A stretch of DNA of 64,000 nt from Candidatus Poribacteria bacterium (lineage in GTDB: Bacteria > Poribacteria > WGA-4E > WGA-3G), in NCBI GenBank assembly GCA_022826805.1, contig JAJDUH010000071.1, positions 16,947 through 80,946 on the forward strand, written 5' to 3'. The position numbers and the translations under genes were made by a program. How positions within the stretch are numbered: the stretch's first letter is position 1; each line of letters opens with the position of its first letter. This document shows positions 48,816 through 57,795 of this stretch, one piece after another. The notes below the pieces were generated by a model. It did not search any database and had not been told where the DNA came from. It worked only from the letters and a program-made list of their open reading frames with translations.

Positions 48816-49823
48816 CTAAAGCGTAAGGGTTTGCGAAGTGTCCTTACAAAATGCCTTAACTCTCGGATGCTCCAGCACTTCCGGATTGAGCATATACGCG
48901 GGTACGCGTCCCTCAATCGCATCTTTAACCTGACCAATTGTCCGAAGATCCAGCCGAATACCAGATTCAACGGTCATACCAGCGTTGTGGTTGGTACAGA
49001 TGATACGCGGATGATCTTTATGAATCTCTCGCGGTCCGTTAACCGGATCGTCCACTACATAATACCAAAGCCGGTTTTCGCTGACAGCGCGGTTCGCTGC
49101 CGCATCGTCAACAAGATTTCCACGTGATGGATTAATTAGGGATGCATGTGGTTTCATCGCGCAGAGCTCTTCATAGCCTACAACTGTATCCGCACCCGAT
49201 AGGTGCAAAGATACAGTATCGCTCTCTTGAAAGAGTGTTATCGGAGAATCAACTGCCTCAGCGCCAAATTTCGCAGCGACTTCGGCGATATCCGGACGGA
49301 TGTCGTAAACCAAGAGCCTCCCTTCATCACCGAGAAGCGGACGCGCACGACGGGCGACCTCTTGACCAATCCGACCGAAGCCGTACAAACCGAGTGTAGA
49401 ATCCATCACCTCATGGGTCTTGATGAGTCCGAAATCTCCACTATGAGAAGCCCTATTGAGCGTGTAAACCCGCTTCATAGTTGCAAACCACTGCGCAATC
49501 GCATATTCGGCGACAGTCACCATGTGTTCAGGTGCAATCGTGGCAATAACACCGTATTCGGTCGCCAAATCCACGTTAACCGTTTCGTATCCGACACCCC
49601 AACGCGCAATGATACGAAGCGATGATGCCGCTTGGTAGAAACTTTCATGGAAAGGCACCGAACTGGCAATCACACCAACAACGCCGTCAGCATGTTCAGC
49701 CGTCAGTTCCCGCGGATGGATACTCAACGCCCCGAGTTGCCCCAAATCTGCCAACGCTGCACGACGTTCAGCGGTATCAAACTCGCTGTTTTCAAAGATA
49801 GGAGAGAGAAAAATCTTTTCCAT
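48816..49823 (-). CDS. D-isomer-specific 2-hydroxyacid dehydrogenase
   Basis: LGLYGFGRIGQEVARRA, LINPSRGNLVDDAAA. Confidence 0.92.
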   Translation of the reverse strand: MEKIFLSPIFENSEFDTAERRAALADLGQLGALSIHPRELTAEHADGVVGVIASSVPFHESFYQAASSLRIIARWGVGYETVNVDLATEYGVIATIAPEHMVTVAEYAIAQWFATMKRVYTLNRASHSGDFGLIKTHEVMDSTLGLYGFGRIGQEVARRARPLLGDEGRLLVYDIRPDIAEVAAKFGAEAVDSPITLFQESDTVSLHLSGADTVVGYEELCAMKPHASLINPSRGNLVDDAAANRAVSENRLWYYVVDDPVNGPREIHKDHPRIICTNHNAGMTVESGIRLDLRTIGQVKDAIEGRVPAYMLNPEVLEHPRVKAFCKDTSQTLTL

Positions 49824-49835
49824 AGTTTTATCTGT

Positions 49836-50879
49836 TTAGCGACTAATGCGCACGCTCCCCGCTTGCATCGCTGTTTCTGCCTCTTCTGCTGTTGCCCAGT
49901 TGAAGTCACCGGGGAAGGTATGTGCCAAGGCGGAGTAGCCCCCAGCAAAATCGACCGCCTCTTGTGGCGACTTTCCGTTCAGTAGGCTGTAAATTAATCC
50001 TGATGAGAAACTATCGCCGCCACCCACGCGATCCACGAGTTCCAAATCCTCATAGATACGGGACAAATAGAATTCTTCGCCATCATACAAGAGTGTGCGC
50101 CAATCGTTGAGCCAACCGGTTTTCGCATCGCGCAGCGTCGTGCCAATCATCTCAACTTTCGGGAAAGCGTCTTTGACTCGACTCGCCATCTCTTTGTAAC
50201 TCTCAGGTTCCAGTTTACTGTAGGATTCGGTTGTCCCTTCCGCTGCGAAACCGAGGGATTTCTCAAAATCTTCCTCGTTGCCGATAAGAACGGAGACATG
50301 CTCCATCATCGGTCGATTCGTTGCCTGTGCTTCCTCCGCACTCCACAGTTTGGAACGGAAGTTCAGATCGTAGCTTGTCTTAACACCAGCTGCCTGTGCT
50401 GCTTTTAGTGCCTCTGCTGAGACAGCCGCCGCCGATTCCGATAAAGCGGGTGTAATGCCGCTGAGATGAAACCAGCGCGCACCAGTAAAAATGGATGCCC
50501 AATCGATCTCTCCGACTTGCACGTTGGAAATTGCAGAATAGCCACGATCATAAGTGACACTACTCGCACGCGGACCGGCACCTAATTCAAGATGATAAAA
50601 CCCATTCCGCTCCAAGCCGATCCCGTCAAAGTCCACCCAAACGATGTTCGACATATCCACACCGAGTTCGCGTCCTTTGTTGCGGATATAACGACCAGAC
50701 CAGTTGTCCACGAGTCGTGATACCCACGCCGTCCGCAATCCGAGTTGTGCGGAATTGACGGCGACGTTCATCTCTGCCCCGCCTGCAGTAATTGCCAGCG
50801 ACGATACCTGTTCAAGCCGCATAAATTCCGGCGCAGTGAGCCGGATCATCGCTTCACCAAATGTAACCAAATCGTACAT
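49836..50879 (-). CDS. PfkB-family sugar kinase (2-keto-3-deoxygluconate kinase-like)
   Basis: VTFGEAMIRLTAPEFMRLEQ, AGGAEMNVAVNSAQLG, DRVGGGDSFSSGLIY. Confidence 0.9.
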   Translation of the reverse strand: MYDLVTFGEAMIRLTAPEFMRLEQVSSLAITAGGAEMNVAVNSAQLGLRTAWVSRLVDNWSGRYIRNKGRELGVDMSNIVWVDFDGIGLERNGFYHLELGAGPRASSVTYDRGYSAISNVQVGEIDWASIFTGARWFHLSGITPALSESAAAVSAEALKAAQAAGVKTSYDLNFRSKLWSAEEAQATNRPMMEHVSVLIGNEEDFEKSLGFAAEGTTESYSKLEPESYKEMASRVKDAFPKVEMIGTTLRDAKTGWLNDWRTLLYDGEEFYLSRIYEDLELVDRVGGGDSFSSGLIYSLLNGKSPQEAVDFAGGYSALAHTFPGDFNWATAEEAETAMQAGSVRISR

Positions 50880-50882
50880 AGT

Positions 50883-51149
50883 TCATTCTCCTGTTATGAT
50901 GTCTGTTTTGTTCTGGTATTCGTTATAGAGATTTTCAATACATGTTCCACAGAAACAGTAGACCCTGCCGTAGCCGCCGATCTCTTTTTCAAGCAGTTCG
51001 GTCATCGGAAACTCCTCTTGGCACATCGCACAGAGCTCGATCGGTGCTTCCGGTTCCGCTTCTGAATCTGATTTCTTGCGAGAAGACATAAAGTGCAAGA
51101 GCAACCAAACGACAATAGGCGTGAGAATTACAAAGATAATAAATAGCAT
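50883..51149 (-). CDS. small membrane-anchored protein with Cys-rich zinc-ribbon-like domain
   Basis: N-terminal TM segment, then ELCAMCQEEF and YCFCGTCIENLY; directly upstream of the kinase. Confidence 0.6.
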   Translation of the reverse strand: MLFIIFVILTPIVVWLLLHFMSSRKKSDSEAEPEAPIELCAMCQEEFPMTELLEKEIGGYGRVYCFCGTCIENLYNEYQNKTDIITGE

Positions 51150-51277
51150 TCAGTGTTTTCCTTATAACAACATTCAGCAACTCACATTTCCGTTACTATA
51201 GCCGACAGCCAAGAGGATGTCAACGGAAATTCTCTTGATCGTTCCTCGCGCTTATGCTAATATATTCATGCTATGAA

Positions 51278-51380
51278 GTAGGTTGGGTTGAGCGAAACAT
51301 GAAGAACCCAACGTATCTGGGACGTGGAACTTCACATTCAAGAAACTTGAACACACTGCGACACAGCGAAACCCAACAAT
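51278..51380. repeat. GTAGGTTGGGTTG-family repeat, short version
   Basis: Begins GTAGGTTGGGTTGAGCGAAACAT, ends AGCGAAACCCAACAAT, and shares the interior GGAACTTCACATT...TTGAACA with 47344-47460. Confidence 0.65.
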
Positions 51381-51444
51381 TTCGCTATCTAACAAGACAG
51401 CTGCCGAAAGCCAACAGTTGAGCACTGAAAGCCAATAGCCACAC

Positions 51445-52575
51445 ATGCGTAAAATAGCACATATAGACGTTTACCCCACCGCTGTCGGGATGAAAGATGT
51501 CTTCACTATCGGTACAGGTTTCGTTGGGGACACCGGCGCCGCAGGCGACCATGTCTTCGTCAAAATTACAACAGACGATGGCTACATCGGTTGGGGTGAA
51601 CAACGCGCGCTCCCCTCTTGGAGCTACGAAACCACCGAATCTATCACAACCACTATCCGACATTACATCGCACCCTTGTTGCTTGGCGCAGACCCACTAA
51701 ATCACAACGGCATTCACCACGCCATCTACGATGCGTTGAAACCCGCTGTCAGTAATGGACACCCGTTCGCTAAAGCCGCAGTAGACATCGCTTTGCACGA
51801 TCTCCGCGGACGGATTCTTGGGGTGCCACTCCATACCCTCTTCGGTGGAAAACGGCACAGCACGCTGCCGCTCTGTTATGCCTTGAGTATTGATACCCCA
51901 GAGATAATGGGCTTGAAGGCAAAAGCCTTATCTCCCTGTTCCTGTTTCAAAGTAAAAGTCGCAGGCAATCCTGCAGAAGATGAAGAACGCTTGCGCGCAG
52001 TCCACGAAGCGATGCCACAGGCAAAACTCTGGATCGATGCGAATCAGTCGTATACGCCATCTAATGCCCTTGAACTGCTAAAGCGAGTCGCCGACATTCG
52101 CGAGATTTACTGCATGGAACAACCCGTGGCGAGCCAAGATTGGTTCAGTATGAAACGCGTCCGAGAAGACGCCTCAATTCCGATCGCGATTGACGAGGGC
52201 TGTTTCACCTACTTCGATCTGGCGAAAATCGCACGTCTGGAGTGTGCCGATGCCGTCGTTTTGAAGGTCTGTAAATCTGGTGGTTTAGCGGAATGTCTCA
52301 AAAGTGTTCATGTCGCTGAAGCCAATGCTTTGGAACTTCTCGGCAGCGGCTTAACCGAAGCTGGCATAGGTTTCATCGCTAGCGTCCATCTCTTCTCAAC
52401 GCTGGATTTAGTACTCCCCGCTGAACTCAACGCACCCGCCTTTTTGGAGACCTTGGCAGTAAGTGGTGTCGAAATTCATGACCACGTTGTAACAGTACCA
52501 GACGGTCCCGGCCTCGGTGTTACACCCGATGAAGATTACATTAAGGCAAATCTTCTGAAGATTGCGAACCCTTAA
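51445..52575 (+). CDS. mandelate racemase/muconate lactonizing enzyme (enolase superfamily)
   Basis: CFKVKVAG, LWIDANQSYTP, YCMEQPV, IAIDEGC. Confidence 0.9.
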   Translation: MRKIAHIDVYPTAVGMKDVFTIGTGFVGDTGAAGDHVFVKITTDDGYIGWGEQRALPSWSYETTESITTTIRHYIAPLLLGADPLNHNGIHHAIYDALKPAVSNGHPFAKAAVDIALHDLRGRILGVPLHTLFGGKRHSTLPLCYALSIDTPEIMGLKAKALSPCSCFKVKVAGNPAEDEERLRAVHEAMPQAKLWIDANQSYTPSNALELLKRVADIREIYCMEQPVASQDWFSMKRVREDASIPIAIDEGCFTYFDLAKIARLECADAVVLKVCKSGGLAECLKSVHVAEANALELLGSGLTEAGIGFIASVHLFSTLDLVLPAELNAPAFLETLAVSGVEIHDHVVTVPDGPGLGVTPDEDYIKANLLKIANP

Positions 52576-53734
52576 CCAGAATAAATGCCTCTATCAGAAT
52601 AGCGACGGCAACCGCTATACCACAGAGTAGATACGGACTCCGAACACCCAGTGGGGAATCCGCTGAAATGCCGCCTAAAAGCGGACCGAAGAGAATCCCC
52701 ACACCCAATATAGCCTCGTGCCATCCGCTCTGTTCGCCTTTGTCTATTTGCCTGTCCAACCCGTAGTAGAGGCTACTAAAATAAGTGAGTGCGACAGACA
52801 CACCGATAACCCCAAACGCAAAAGTCCAGAGAAACGTGTTTTGGACCTGCCATATCCCAAGAAAGCTGAGTATTGCCAACAATTGGACGATAAGTATAGG
52901 GGCGAACCGATAGTGCCACCGAGTCGAGTAGCCGGTGCCGAGAACGATGAACGCCAGTGTCTGCATGCCACCAAGCGTTAGCATTAGATTGCCGAATATC
53001 GCAGGCGGCATCCCCATCTCTTTTGTCAGTTTTGGGGCAAGTCGCCTTAACACACCCAACACAAACCACGACATAAAGTTCGCACACCGTGCAATATTCA
53101 GATAGGTCCTACGGACAGGTGGAGGAGGATAGAGTATTTCAGGAGGTTCTGATTGATGGGTTCTGACAATATCGAGTTTCTGGAAATTACTCCCAAAAAA
53201 AGCCACTAAAGTGAACAGAATCAAAATACCAGCAAGATAGAAAGGTCTAAACGGATTTGCATCGCCATAGAGGTAACTGGAGAATGCTGGACCTAAAGTG
53301 ATACCGATACTCCAAAACAGGTTAAAAAGCATAACCCGTTGGATGAGTTCACCTTCCCCTTCCCGTTCAGCAAGCCACGCCTCATAGGCGGGCCAGAAGA
53401 GCGCCATACTAATACCGATTCCGGGAAAAATAAGCAGGAGGTGAGTTCCGTTCCGACTGTATGGAAGTCCAAGACTCGCAGCGCCTAATACCAGAAACGC
53501 AGCGTAAAGCACGTATCTCCGATCTATTCGATCCGACAGCCGACCGAACGGAATCGCCAGCACCACAAAACAGCCAGTCGCAACTGCATTTAGGATACCC
53601 AGAAATGTTGAAGATAATCCTAAATAACTCGTATAAAAGGAGGTGTTGGTTAAGATACTGCTATAAGCGAAGTCGATTAACAGGACAGGAAAATAAACCG
53701 TAAACAGTTGACTCAACTTTAGGTTTAGGCGCAT
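52541..53734 (-). CDS. MFS transporter
   Basis: About 12 hydrophobic segments; VLAIPFGRLSDRIDRRYVL loop motif. Confidence 0.85.
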   Translation of the reverse strand: MRLNLKLSQLFTVYFPVLLIDFAYSSILTNTSFYTSYLGLSSTFLGILNAVATGCFVVLAIPFGRLSDRIDRRYVLYAAFLVLGAASLGLPYSRNGTHLLLIFPGIGISMALFWPAYEAWLAEREGEGELIQRVMLFNLFWSIGITLGPAFSSYLYGDANPFRPFYLAGILILFTLVAFFGSNFQKLDIVRTHQSEPPEILYPPPPVRRTYLNIARCANFMSWFVLGVLRRLAPKLTKEMGMPPAIFGNLMLTLGGMQTLAFIVLGTGYSTRWHYRFAPILIVQLLAILSFLGIWQVQNTFLWTFAFGVIGVSVALTYFSSLYYGLDRQIDKGEQSGWHEAILGVGILFGPLLGGISADSPLGVRSPYLLCGIAVAVAILIEAFILVKGSQSSEDLP

Positions 53735-53757
53735 ATTTTTTCTTCCGCACCTGATGC

Positions 53758-54750
53758 CTATGACGTTACAATCGCTGCATCAATCATGTGATAGCCCGTC
53801 GCACCAACAGGTTCTACTTCAATGCCGATTTCGTCTTGAGTAACACCGCTGTGGGCGGTAGCTCTCGCATAGATTTCAACAGGTTCTGATTTCTCCGGCA
53901 CCTGCCAATCCCATTTCCAGAGCACCCATGCGAGCGGTGAATCCTTCGCCCAAATTTCTGCCTCTTCCCACGTTTGTCCGTAATCGATGCTAACCTCGAC
54001 TTTTTTGATACCGCCGTGGTTGCCCGCATCAAATGCTGCACCACTGACCGTATAAACTTTACCGCCTGTAATCTCTTCACCTTCACTTGGTGTTCCAATC
54101 ATGGTGGCAAGTTTCACCTGCGCGATTGGATCCCAGCCACGTTTCTCCCAATAACTTTCGTGTTCCGCCGCCAATTGGATGTTGACGATCCATTTCGGAT
54201 TTTTCGTGCCGTAGTTTCCAGGGTTCAGCAGACGTATCGGAAAACCGTGTTCCGTAGGAAGCGGAACACCGTTCATCTCATAAGCGAGGAGTGTCTCTGC
54301 CTCCATCGCCTCTTCCAACGGAATTGCTGTGTGATAGCCATCTGCACAGCGGAAAACGACGACTTTGGCTTCAGGTTTCGGACCGACTTTCTCAAGCAGA
54401 TCGCGCAGGCGGATCCCTTTCCAGTTTGCATTGCTCATCTGTTCCGTACCGATCGGGTCTCCGATACATTTCAGAGTCCGCATCGCCGTAACAGGTTCCA
54501 TTGCCGTTAGGTCTTCAAGCCGTAAGGGCGGCATCGGTTTCTCAATCAATCCAGTGATTACCATGCGCCAGGATGCAGCATCAAGCACAGCCGGGTCACC
54601 GATCTGTAGAATATAGAAGTCAGCGTTCGGTGTTATTAGCGTGCTCGGCTTCAGGGATGGCATCGATGCCGTCTCTCCTTCCAGTCGAAGCGGCAAAACC
54701 ATGCCTGCGGCACTAATCGCGCTCAGTTTTATGAACCTGCGTCTCTTCAT
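53758..54750 (-). CDS. sulfite oxidase-like molybdopterin oxidoreductase, possible Tat substrate
   Basis: N-terminal RRRFIKLSAISAAGMVLPL; RTLKCIGDPIGTEQMSNANWKGIRLRDLLE; C-terminal dimerisation-like VSIDYGQTWEEAEI. Confidence 0.88.
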   Translation of the reverse strand: MKRRRFIKLSAISAAGMVLPLRLEGETASMPSLKPSTLITPNADFYILQIGDPAVLDAASWRMVITGLIEKPMPPLRLEDLTAMEPVTAMRTLKCIGDPIGTEQMSNANWKGIRLRDLLEKVGPKPEAKVVVFRCADGYHTAIPLEEAMEAETLLAYEMNGVPLPTEHGFPIRLLNPGNYGTKNPKWIVNIQLAAEHESYWEKRGWDPIAQVKLATMIGTPSEGEEITGGKVYTVSGAAFDAGNHGGIKKVEVSIDYGQTWEEAEIWAKDSPLAWVLWKWDWQVPEKSEPVEIYARATAHSGVTQDEIGIEVEPVGATGYHMIDAAIVTS

Positions 54751-54937
54751 TACGCCTCCTATTCGCTCGCATTCGCATTGTAATCTTTACAACACCTCTC
54801 ACCATAATCGCTGTGCCACCAATCAAAAAAAGTGGCAAGCCCCATGCCCAATCAAAAAAATAATAGGCGATAAAGGTGACACACATTAAGACGATGAGGG
54901 TATTCAGAAGTGTTCTATTTTCGTACCATTTCTGCAT
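54713..54937 (-). CDS. small membrane protein
   Basis: Two TM segments; 38-bp overlap with the oxidoreductase start. Confidence 0.5.
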   Translation of the reverse strand: MQKWYENRTLLNTLIVLMCVTFIAYYFFDWAWGLPLFLIGGTAIMVRGVVKITMRMRANRRRNEETQVHKTERD

Positions 54938-54989
54938 CTGTTTAGGGAGCTCTAAGAGTAAATGAGCATTTGTTTATTGCGAAATATAC

Positions 54990-55595
54990 TTATGCTTTTT
55001 GGGATACCATACTTGAAAGAATGCCCAAAACCTTGTTGCATTCTGCAATTTGGTAGTCTGCCATATCAATATGCAGTTTTTGCCCTTCCAATTTGAGGAA
55101 CTGCCATTCTGTTCCTGTAGTAGTAGCACCATAAATAGAAGGGATATTATTCTCTTTTTCCTGATTAAAACGCTGTGCAGCGAGCATTTCAGCAACACAT
55201 TGTCCTAACCCGAGTTTGGGCTCCGCATTCTTCGCCTCAACAAGTGTGATGATAGGTGCCTCAAGGAAAAATTGGCTTGGAGATAGACTGACTAAGAAAT
55301 CGCAGACCCCGGTTAATCCGCTTTCAACGTCAACGCTAAAGTCAATCCCTGAAAAGAGACTGATGTGGCGATCAAAATGCTCGCGGAGTTCTATCAGAAC
55401 GTTAGCAACTATCATTTCTGATCTTGCCTTTTCTGTCCCTATAGCAACGGCTAATGGCACATTGCGCTCCAACGCCGTGGTGAGATGGGTGCTTGGAGTC
55501 ACTGGTTCTATTTCTGCAAAGATACCCGCAGATTCGACCTTTTCAAGTTGAAACGTCGTTACTACTGATTCTAAGGTAAAGTTGCTGTAAGCCAT
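54990..55595 (-). CDS. PD-(D/E)XK nuclease-like protein
   Basis: GVCDFLVSLSPSQFFLEAPIITLVEAKNAEPKLGLGQCVAEMLAA; internal ATG (MAYSNF) at 55595 preferred. Confidence 0.7.
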   Translation of the reverse strand: MAYSNFTLESVVTTFQLEKVESAGIFAEIEPVTPSTHLTTALERNVPLAVAIGTEKARSEMIVANVLIELREHFDRHISLFSGIDFSVDVESGLTGVCDFLVSLSPSQFFLEAPIITLVEAKNAEPKLGLGQCVAEMLAAQRFNQEKENNIPSIYGATTTGTEWQFLKLEGQKLHIDMADYQIAECNKVLGILSSMVSQKA

Positions 55596-55927
55596 ATGAA
55601 AGTCTCTGCTTTTTGTAGTTGTCGCTATAACGCTCCAAGATAATAGAAATAATACTATATCCATAGCCGAATGTCAACGAAAAATAAACGCATCTTCTGT
55701 AGGAGAGAACTCCGATTCCCGACTTCTCCCTGTATGAGCGACCTATTCAGACAGCGAACTCATCCTGCAAAACCTGATTTTGATAATCCCAATTATACCC
55801 TCTGACAACTGACAACTTGTAACTAACCACCACTAACGAATTGCCTTTTTTTTCTAAAATTGCTATTCTATTCCTATATATTTACCTACAAGTCAAAACC
55901 TTTTTACCGAAAGGACCGGAATCCCTC

Positions 55928-57415
55928 ATGGCAAAGCAACCGAATATTCTTTTACTCATGACCGACCAGCAGCGTTTTGACACAATCGGTGCGCTTGGCA
56001 ATCCCCTTATTCAGACACCCGGTCTGGATCGTATCGTCCGAGGGGGCACGAGTTTCACTTCAACCTACTGTCCGTCTCCTGTGTGTGTAGCCTCGCGCTG
56101 CAGTTTCCTGCTTGGACAGTGGCCCCACGAGACAGGATGTACGAACAATTCACCAATGCCGCAGGATCGCGTCTCGGTGATGGAATTGCTGAACGAAGCC
56201 GGTTATCAGACACACGGTATCGGTAAGATGCACTTCTCGCCACAAAGCCGCAAGATGTGGGGATTTGAAACGAGAGACTATTCTGAGGAAGGACCCGGTC
56301 CCGATGACTTTACAGAATTCCTACATGAAAACGGCTACAACCATATTGTTGCGCCGCACGGTGAACGCAGCGAGTACTACTACATCCCACAACCTTCGCA
56401 GCTTCCCGCTCGCTTGCATCATACACAGTGGGTAGGAGATAGAACGCTCCAATTCCTATCGCAACGCGAGACAAGCCGACCCTTCTTGTGTTGGAGCAGC
56501 TTTATCAAGCCACATCCACCATTTGAATCACCTGTACCGTGGAGCCGACTCTATCGCACAGTCGAAATGCCGTTCCCCTTCCTGCCACCCGATTATAAGC
56601 ATTTGCATACCTACTGGAACCGGCATCAAAATCGCTATAAATACCGGGACCAAGGACGGGATATGAATCTGCTGCGGACAATGCGCGCCGCCTACTATGC
56701 TGCCATCTCCTTCATCGATTATCAAGTGAATCGAATCCTCGACTATCTTGAATCGGAAGGTGAGTTAGATAACACATTAATTTTGTACACCTCAGATCAC
56801 GGAGAGTTACTCGGCGACTATGATTGCTACGGAAAACGTGCCTTCCTTGACGCAGCCGCTCGGATTCCGCTCCTTGTCCGTTATCCTGAGCGTTTTCAAG
56901 CAAACGTACAGTGCGATACACCAACGAGTCTTGTGGATGTGCTCCCGACCTGTCTCGGCGCAGCAGATCTACCGTTACAGGCAGACAGGAGTGGGGTTGA
57001 CCTTGCGGATATTGCCGTGGGGGATGCACAGCGGGATGCAATCATTGGGCAATTGGGGCAGGAAGGCACGGGGCTTTATATGCTCTTAACGAGTGAATAC
57101 AAATACATCTATTCTGCTGCCGATCGCAGCGAATGGCTTTTCAGGCGTCTACAGGACAAGCTTGACGAACGCAATCTTGCAGGTAATCCTGCCTACAACA
57201 CAACGCTCAACGCCTATCGCAAACGTTTGATTGAGTGGTTCCGTAATGATGGTTATGAAGCTCCGCTTGATGGCAATGGATGGCGAGAGTTCCCATTACC
57301 CCTTGAGCCTGAGAACCCGGATGCAGGTCAACTCTTCCAAGATGGACGTTCCGTGAGCGATCAGTTTCCATCGGGCTATTCACCGAACGTGGATACGCTT
57401 AGGTCTTCATCTTAA
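55928..57415 (+). CDS. sulfatase (alkaline phosphatase superfamily)
   Basis: NILLLMTDQQRFDTIGALGNP, PVCVASRCSFLLG, TLILYTSDHGELLGDYDCYGKRAFLD. Confidence 0.93.
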   Translation: MAKQPNILLLMTDQQRFDTIGALGNPLIQTPGLDRIVRGGTSFTSTYCPSPVCVASRCSFLLGQWPHETGCTNNSPMPQDRVSVMELLNEAGYQTHGIGKMHFSPQSRKMWGFETRDYSEEGPGPDDFTEFLHENGYNHIVAPHGERSEYYYIPQPSQLPARLHHTQWVGDRTLQFLSQRETSRPFLCWSSFIKPHPPFESPVPWSRLYRTVEMPFPFLPPDYKHLHTYWNRHQNRYKYRDQGRDMNLLRTMRAAYYAAISFIDYQVNRILDYLESEGELDNTLILYTSDHGELLGDYDCYGKRAFLDAAARIPLLVRYPERFQANVQCDTPTSLVDVLPTCLGAADLPLQADRSGVDLADIAVGDAQRDAIIGQLGQEGTGLYMLLTSEYKYIYSAADRSEWLFRRLQDKLDERNLAGNPAYNTTLNAYRKRLIEWFRNDGYEAPLDGNGWREFPLPLEPENPDAGQLFQDGRSVSDQFPSGYSPNVDTLRSSS

Positions 57416-57444
57416 CATGAATTGCGTATTTGTAGCACAAACTT

Positions 57445-57743
57445 TTATGGTAAACCAGATAAATAAACAGACATTTCACCCCAACCTGGTAGGTGCGGTT
57501 TTGCGGCGTACTCGACCCGGTGAATGCCCGGGCAAGTCCACACGGACTTGATACCGTTGATTTAGGCATTCATACCCGGTGAAGTCCATACGGACTTCAT
57601 ACCCGGTGAAGCCTTTATAGGCTTCATACCGTTGATTTGATTCTGATTCATGCGATGTGCATTTCAACCGCACCCGCAGCGTGCCATACGCGCACGCTGC
57701 GTTGATTCGCTGAGTGTCCAATTAATTCTAAGGTGTACCATAA
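57445..57743. mobile_element. MITE-like element of ~299 bp related to 1273-1580, containing nested hairpin array
   Basis: Left TTATGGTAAACC; right GGTGTACCATAA. Shared interior TAAATARACAGACATT and GGTAGG. Array at 57517-57650. Confidence 0.6.
57675..57701. repeat. perfect 10-bp stem hairpin with CATACGC loop and GTTGATTC tail
   Basis: CGCAGCGTGC-CATACGC-GCACGCTGCG followed by TTGATTC; loop and tail like 42849-42877 with a different stem. Confidence 0.75.
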
Positions 57744-57795
57744 TTTGCGCCTTAGCTGAAACAAGTTTAGACATCTCGTCCAGCAAATCGAAATT

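Noticed and set aside
53974-54510. 178-aa plus-strand ORF opposite the molybdopterin oxidoreductase
   Set aside because: Antisense to a strongly supported gene; no domain signal.
57513-57660. Possible CRISPR array
   Set aside because: Units are palindromic hairpins with short irregular linkers, no uniform repeat-spacer spacing and no cas genes nearby.
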